Below are positions 19,491 through 26,063 of a stretch of DNA of 26,063 nt, piece after piece; position 1 is the first letter of the stretch, and each line of letters begins with the position of its first letter. The notes under the pieces were generated by a model. The model searched no databases, was not told the DNA's origin, and was given only the letters and a program-made list of their open reading frames with translations. A program made the translations under genes and the position numbers. The stretch spans positions 263,866 through 289,928 of the forward strand of contig NW_003156749.1 in NCBI RefSeq assembly GCF_000003605.2, read 5' to 3'. The DNA comes from Saccoglossus kowalevskii. Its lineage: Eukaryota > Hemichordata > Enteropneusta > Harrimaniidae.

Positions 19491-20644
19491 TCACATTTTA
19501 CAACCCATTCTGCCTCCGTTGGGTATTAGTTTTACAGTCGGTGTGATTAGCAGCTTTGAAGCCTGGCAGTAATATCCAATTTGCAAGTCTTAATTTTTTC
19601 TAAACCAGGCCATGACATGGATGTCTCGTTTCATTATCACTGCTATTATATGAGCATCACTTCAGGAATGACTAAGATAATATCCTTCAGGAGATTTCCT
19701 TTGAAGGTATTTTAATTGGAAATGCAAAGCTGTTTAATTATGAGCAATTTGGTTGTGTAATTTATGTCCCTACCAAGAAGGTTATTTTAAGATTTGTGTA
19801 ATGAGCTTTCAGTCTTAATTGCTTTGTTTCAGTGCTTTCTGAGTTTTATCATTCAAATTTCCAGCCTGTCTTTTTTTGTGGGAGGTCTGAGTAGTTGGAA
19901 AAGTGCTCTAGTAAGAGAGGTACCATGGGAATTTCCAAATGACACTAAAGCTATTGGTTACTTATTCTTCAGTAATGTTATCCCAAATTATCATAAATTG
20001 TGGGGCCCTGGAAAGGTCACTCAACTTTTCTTTGTTCTGCCCTTGTCTGTTTCTGTCAGTCCAGCTTGGAAGGGTACATTATATAGATTTGATCAGTTGA
20101 CAGTGATGATTTATTTTATTAATTAATAATAACTGTGTTTAAATGTGTGAATTCCTGGAAATGACAACTGCTATTGTGCGATGACCTTCCACGCTTTATC
20201 AAGGCCATCATCATCTCTTTCTTTTCATATTTATTTTAGTCTGTTTCATTTCTTTATCCGATTTTAAAATCATCCCGGATTGCAATCACACATCTTTAAT
20301 TTCCGTTAACTAATCAAACTAATATGTATGTCTTGAATTTGGAACCAAAATCGAACTATTTTTTTTTTATTGATATTGAAGACCAAGTAACATATTGTTC
20401 ATATTTTTGCCCTCATAGTGCATGAATATTTCTGCAGTCAGTATTGGTCTGTCTTATTATCATTAGCCATGGTCTTATAGATACAGTGAATGTGAATCGT
20501 TCAATTTTGAACATAACTGTCAATGATTTGATCCAAGTGAAGTTTGTAGAAAATTATTAGCCGTAATTTATAATATATAATATTTCACATAAATTCTAAA
20601 TATACCACTGTGTTTTTCAGGTCATTTGATAACACAATACAGTT

Positions 20645-20863
20645 ATGCCTGCGCTATATTCAATTCATTTAAAAATCTATAATAATTGGTCAGACTACTT
20701 GGTATACAATGCACAGTATATTTCAATACAGCAAAAGAGGTTATCCCAGACCATTGGTACTAAAACTGTGCTTAGACATAGACCCAGTCTGACAGATATC
20801 AGAAAAAATGAAATAATTATGCAAAATAATTTGAAAAGTCAGGAAGAACAAATATTTTATTAA
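20645..20863 (+). other. Small open frame with an RPEL-like motif, inside kinase intron 2
   Basis: A 72-codon frame with ATG at 20645 and TAA at the end; an in-frame TAA lies 12-15 nt upstream. The second half reads QKRLSQTIGTKTV, then LRHRPSLTDIRKNEIIM. RPSLTDIRKNEII loosely fits the actin-binding RPEL pattern (Arg-Pro, three residues, Glu-Leu, four residues, Ile-Leu) with conservative changes at three positions. An acceptor-like TTTTTCAG sits 24 nt before the ATG but does not join in frame. It could be a retrocopy fragment, a small nested gene or chance. I lean to chance. Confidence 0.15.
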
Positions 20864-22610
20864 AATATATTAATTTTCTGTCGGTATCTAGGGTAATATG
20901 ATTTGGCTGACATTTTGTATGATTCGAATCTTAACTTGTGGGTTATAAAATCATCTTGTTTCACTTACCCGTAAGTAAGATTTTATATCCAGTTTTTGGC
21001 ATATTCCATTTACTCCTAGAGGTGGCGAGGTTTCAATTTGAAGATTTTGCGTAGTTCACACTTTGTGTGTTTTGTGTTTAAATTTAACGCAGAGGGCATG
21101 TTTGGCAAGTACTTCATGAAATTGCGTGTCTGATAATTGACTTTGCTGCAGGGTCCTGTGTTTGATGCCTGTCTCTGAAATTAAATAAATAGCATCATGC
21201 TAAGGAATAAAAATAGTTCAGATTGAATTTTGAACAATAAAATTAATTGCAGCTACTGATATTTTAGTTTGTCACATGACGCATTCATTTATTACATTTG
21301 TACTTCCTCGCATGAGACATGTAGGATGAATTGAATTTATTGTTAAATTGTATTTTCTTTTTAGAAATTGACTTCGGTTGTAATGGCAACAATACTCCAG
21401 GCATGCATGGTTCAGGTGTTCTGAGTGTGTGATGTAGCTGGAATATGCTGATTTTTTTTTTTTTTTACGTTTTCTGAAATCTGTTAATAACATCAAGGCA
21501 GATGGCGGGTCATAAATGGTTTACCAAATGTAGTCAATTTGCCTTTGTTATCATGCCAATAATTAGAACATCGTGTCTTATTATCCAAATTACATTGATT
21601 CAATATTTCACTTTTTGAGGGCTTGTGCATATTTTAGCACATATTGCAGTCATATAGTATTTCATGTCAAATTCTATCCATAATTATTTATTTTAGTATT
21701 TAGTCAATGGTATGTAGACTTTTTGTTGATTGTTAAGAAAAACTGGCAAGTAAGATGCATAAAATGACACTTTAACACCAAATTCTTCCACTATAAAAAC
21801 ACATTTCATCACTGAAAACACTTTAAAATAATGTAATTTTTGTAATTCTGCTTTTTTAACTCAATGGAGCTGAGCAAAATTGTGATATTTTGAGATATAC
21901 CCTTGCCATACATGTAGGAATCAAAACATGCTTGTTTCACTCAAATTTGTACATATTTTTTTCTTTGAACTTTGTACTAGTATGATGACCTTGTATATGA
22001 TGAATGATTGAATCATATATGTAAAAATAAAAAAGAAAAGAGATTATTTTTACTTTTGATTAGTGTTCTACTATTTAAGGCCGTTTGACTGAAATTCAAA
22101 TTGTGCACGACTGAGCATGTACTTTGCATACATGCAATCACATTCCCTCTATCCCTCTAGAGGGACTGTGATGCAATGCATTATGAGAGAACATTTTCTA
22201 TTGTATATAATTATCATACAGAAGGTGACTAAATTGTATATCAATTTTTTTGTTATGATTCTTATGAATAAAAATATTACTTTTTTCATCCCAAGTCACG
22301 GATAATAATTTTGACATATGAAGAAATAATCTCACCTGTGTAAAAATGCCAATTTTGTCCATTTTGAACACTTCTATCTCAAGAATTCGTTCGTTATGCC
22401 AAATTTGTTCTCCATTTTTAGTATCCTGAATTTTCCTGGTTTAGTCCCTGTTCTCAAATACTGTGGAACACTGAAAACATATCTCACACATATTCAAACC
22501 ATAAAATATTTCACATAGAATATAAGTCCTAATACCTGCTAGGAATGATCTCAAGAGCTCAACTATGAAATGCATGGACTGATTTGGTGAGAGAATTGTT
22601 AGGGTGGGGG

Positions 22611-22621
22611 TGTGTGTGTGT

Positions 22622-22670
<49 letters not shown>
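22611..22670. repeat. (TG)n microsatellite, about 60 bp
   Basis: A nearly pure run of TG dinucleotides with one GGG interruption near 22622. It creates His-Thr and Cys-Val repeat open frames that are not coding. Confidence 0.95.
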
Positions 22671-22671
<1 letters not shown>

Positions 22672-23954
22672 CATTTTTTCTATTAATAAAGTACCCTCAA
22701 GTAGTGATTTCATCTCTGATATGAGGCTTAGGATAAATTTTCATTACAATTTCTCACTGGGATGTATCACCGATGACTATGTAGTCGACTTGCTTGAGTC
22801 AGTTGATGACCTGTATCTCAGTCAACTCTTAAGGTTAAAATATTAAATTCATTTAACACACAGCAGGGAGTATGCACTGCAAAGGCTTATTATTTTTTTT
22901 TTTTCCCCCTAACAGTTTAGTCTGTCAATTGCTTCCCAGCATACCATTTTAAAATATTGTTTACCAATATATAAATCCCTGCCTACTTTGTGATAGAGGT
23001 TGTGTTATAATCATTGAATTGGGGATCGTTTAACCAGCACATTGACCATTCGGTCAAATACTATAAACACAATTTTCACTGCTGGGATTCCTTACAATTT
23101 GATGATTTACTCGCACTCTTGAGGACAAAATTCTTTAAAAGTCGCTGATACTCAGTGTAAAATTTTCACTGCTTACAATATTTTGTGATTTTTTTTACTT
23201 ATTCATAAAATTCGCAAAATATGTTCCTTGTGAAATTAAGTGGTTTACATTTTTATAACCATGATATAATAATGCCAATAGGGGAACAAAATTACATCAT
23301 TTCCGGTATTGGGAATTAGTGTATACTGTACTTGTGCTTACCCTATGGACAATTTACACAAAATTTGTTATCACACAGTTTGAAATGTATTGTCCTTACT
23401 CGTTTAGTCACCCAGTTAAGTCAGTATTCTTCTCCCAAGGCAGGGTGACTAATTTCCTTAATAATCTATGTAGGAAATATATTTCAATACAAATATTTTA
23501 CATATCAATAACAAAAATTGTTCAGTCAAAGCATGGCGTGTTGAAACTGCTATGCTTAGAATACCTAGGATAGAACTGCCTTTCAGGAGGCTGCCACACC
23601 CTAGCCATCACCACTGCTTGAACTGCTTGGTGTGGTCATGAGTGCAGTCTTACCATGCCATACTTGCCGTGAAGAGAAAATGAATGCTTCCAACTCTAGT
23701 AAAAATGGCGATAAAATAAGTTATGAAACTACTATCATGGTTGTGTTCCTGAAAACTAAAGTAGTTACCTGAAAAGACTTGCATTTGGGGGATGACTGGG
23801 AGAATTAAGATCACATCACATGAGATATAATTGTTTTGTCTTCACACTAGCCCTAGAAGATGTTCTCTTTTCTGCTCACCTGCAAAAAAAACGGTGACTG
23901 GTATGTTTTTATCTGTTCATATAGGTGATTGTTTGCTTGCCCATTTGTCATCAA

Positions 23955-24190
23955 CAATTCCATTTTTGACTTTTTCTTAAAAAAACTACCAGCCCAATTA
24001 CTTGATATGTAGATCCTTTGGGTGGACCTCTGTCAAATTTGTTCATATCATGATAGTATCTTCAATTCTCCATTTTTAGCAAATATTTTTGTCATTTTTG
24101 ACTTAGTTTTGAAAACTATCAGTGCTGATTGCTTCGATGATACTTGATATGCCGGAACCTTTGGTGGACAGCTGTGAGATTTGTAACAAA
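23955..24190 (+). repeat. Imperfect direct duplication, offset 132-142 bp
   Basis: TTTTTGACTTT at 23963 and TTTTTGACTTA at 24095 each lead to AAAACTA, then ACTTGATATG, then CCTTTGGGTGGAC or CCTTTGGTGGAC, then CTGT and an ATTTGT box. The second copy has about 10 extra bases (TTCGATGATA) before ACTTGATATG. The block looks like a two-unit piece of a degenerate tandem family similar in style to the other intronic arrays. Confidence 0.6.
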
Positions 24191-24599
24191 ATAATAATTG
24201 CTATGGCAACAACAATATAAACCACCTTGGTTGTGATGTAGCAGGAAACATTGTAGTAATAATAACCATAGCTGACATTTCATCCTATAGAACATTATCC
24301 AACTTTGTTTTGAGAAAGACTCTGCGAAGACAGCAGGGCTCAATTTGACCGTGTGGTCACTTGTTAAAAGCTGAACATAAAAATGTAGCTGTATGAGGGC
24401 GCAATTTGCTAGGTTAATTCAGTGGGTAATATCAGTTTCGTATCAGTGGTGGCAAGTTGAGTGTAACTTACAGTAAAAAGAAACCTATTGTCATAATTGT
24501 TACAACAGGAATCTATTATTTGTTAAGTTTTTAAATATCGTTGAACTGCTCAAAAGTTAAATCAGTGACTACCAGTATGACCTCTAAGATGCAGTGTTA

Positions 24600-24840
24600 G
24601 GTCGCTAATGCACAGAGAAAAACATCTTAATTATAGTTATGAAATTTATAATTTGGTAACATAAAATTAAAAATTTTATAAACAAAATAAGTGTGAAAAA
24701 AAATCAGGTTTCAAAAATTTTAAGTTTGTGTCTTTAATGTCTCCTCTCCCAGTTCTGTCATCAAGCTGACCCATCCTGATTTTGAAATTCCATGTTTACT
24801 CTTGTTAAAAGCCATGCATGTTGAGGACAACAAATTATTT
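24600..24840 (+). repeat. Dispersed repeat family, copy 3 of 3
   Basis: Shares TTTTATAAACAAAAT, GTGTGAAA, AAATCAGGTT, CTCCTCTCCCA, GTCATCAAGCTGAC, CTGATTTTGAAATTC and a GCCATGCATGTTGA tail, in order, with the copies at 3340 and 8385. It is the most diverged of the three. Confidence 0.5.
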
Positions 24841-26063
24841 TTTATCTCAGCTCAATTTTATTGTAGATAATAATGTTAAAACTCTCACTTCTTTACTTGT
24901 TCTATTCTGTTTTAAGTCTTTTATCAACTGTGGATGCTTTGATCCCTCTGGTGAAGCAAAAAAACGATTTACGGCTAGCCCTTGTTCATGCAAAGATCTG
25001 ATACATGTTTGGTCATGAATGGCATTTTGCGCTGACGTCTGCTGGCCAATGATCCTCATCTTTGACCTCAGATGTGCATTTTCACTGACATGGATTTTTC
25101 ATATATTTAAATAAAACGTTAAAGAATTTACCTTTTATACACCGTTGACCTCTGATGCTACATGTATTGCGCCACCACTAACTGTTGTAGATTTTGATTT
25201 TTCAGATATTTTTTTATAAAACACCACTGTTTTAAATAAGAGATCTTTTTACCATAAGAAGTGTTGGAAATTCATAGATCTTCAATCCCATTTTTCATGC
25301 AAGAAGTAGTTTGGGACCATATTTGTTTACTTGAATTTTGTGAGCAACAGCATAAAACTAAAACCATATTTTTAAAGTAATGGAAATGTGGAGATATATT
25401 TTAATGGTAGCCAGCCACTTCTTAAGACTGTGTGCATGGTTCAGAACAGGCAGTCTGAGTCCTGTTTGAAAATAGAAAACAACTCAGAGTCTCGGGATCA
25501 TCTTATTGTTGGTTTCTACAGATTGAACACTTGACAAATGGACATAATGATTGAAAGCACTATAGAAATGCCAGTCAAGTAATGTGAATTTACCACATGG
25601 CAATTGAACACCTATTGGCCAATTACTATGGTGTGAATTTATTTCTGAATGGGTCTCTCTTGAATATTCTCTATCGCAAAAGTACAGATCAACAATAATT
25701 TTAAATTTAAACGTACCGCTTTTGTAGAATAGCCCCAACAAAATGACAATGTGATTTTGTCACTGGACAGATTTAAGGGTGAGCATATACTTCCTGGTTG
25801 GTATGACAGAAAAAAATATAGTCTTGACCCTGAGAAGAGTACTGATTCTCATCCTTCTGCAAACATGACAAATTCTTTTATTACTTGACTTGTGTGTAAT
25901 TTGGCTGTGAAAATTTCGTATTTCGTAAATATGTCATGGTGCAAATTCACTCTGTTAACGTTTGCATTATTCATACTTGTATCTTGTGAACAAATTCATC
26001 AGTGTAGGACCTTCGAGATCATTCTCACAAAATATATGGAGTATCAAGATCACCAACACATAG

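Noticed and set aside
19258..19572. 104-codon frame in kinase intron 2
   Set aside because: It ends in a poly-Lys run caused by an A18 tract, has no recognised motif and lies in a CpG-rich region where stops are rarer.
19794..20126. 110-codon frame with a hydrophobic start in kinase intron 2
   Set aside because: No family recognised, it lacks splice signals and shows no match to any expected GRK block.
22153..22164. CCCTCTAGAGGG palindrome
   Set aside because: A short palindrome. Only its CCCTCTAG half resembles the foldback-element ends, with no other shared sequence.
22441..22846. His-Thr and Cys-Val repeat frames
   Set aside because: They are translations of the (TG)n microsatellite.
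24991..25219. Possible kinase exon 3 near TTTTTCAGATATT
   Set aside because: After G+AT the frame reaches a stop within a few codons, and none of the expected residues follow.

Overview
The window is a piece of a eukaryotic nuclear genome, most likely from a marine invertebrate and probably a non-vertebrate deuterostome (hemichordate or cephalochordate type). The evidence is short exons with GT/AG introns, an A+T-rich background, dense tandem and foldback repeats, a DIRS-type retrotransposon relic, and a G protein-coupled receptor kinase whose first 49 residues are close to the vertebrate GRK4/5/6 group. The species cannot be named from the sequence alone.

Two genes can be supported, both on the + strand. 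The first (1288-6015) is the last three coding exons of a Lys/Glu/Arg-rich coiled-coil protein, tentatively a CFAP99-like ciliary protein. It is followed by an 0.8-kb 3' UTR and a good poly(A) signal at 6793. The second is the first two coding exons (18781-18832 and 18984-19079) of a GRK4/5/6-type receptor kinase. Its second intron runs off the right edge after nearly 7 kb. In human, CFAP99 and GRK4 lie close together on 4p16.3, so the pairing looks like old microsynteny and supports the tentative CFAP99 call.

The rest is non-coding and repeat-rich. Left to right: a 42-bp minisatellite that ends 19 bp before a splice acceptor; a 1.2-kb intronic element with short terminal inverted repeats; copies of a dispersed repeat; an array of units carrying an ATGGCCGAC palindrome; a 19/22-bp minisatellite in the 3' UTR; a decayed DIRS-like reverse transcriptase/RNase H (about 7530-9090); a 101-bp satellite with higher-order structure (9179-10890); an 82-bp satellite built from about 20-bp monomers (10960-11600); two abutting foldback elements whose ends each carry TGACGT (11694-12275); and a second, older array of the ATGGCCGAC family (12540-13800). 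From about 13.8 to 18.5 kb there is no recognisable gene, but CpG dinucleotides are visibly more frequent, and a CRE and a CACGTG palindrome lie upstream of the kinase gene.

I saw no operon, CRISPR array, tRNA or rRNA. Most longer open frames are by-products of tandem repeats whose units lack stop codons. The most unusual items are the splice-signal-bearing minisatellite, the paired foldback elements, the higher-order satellite, and an unassigned minus-strand open frame just upstream of the kinase start.
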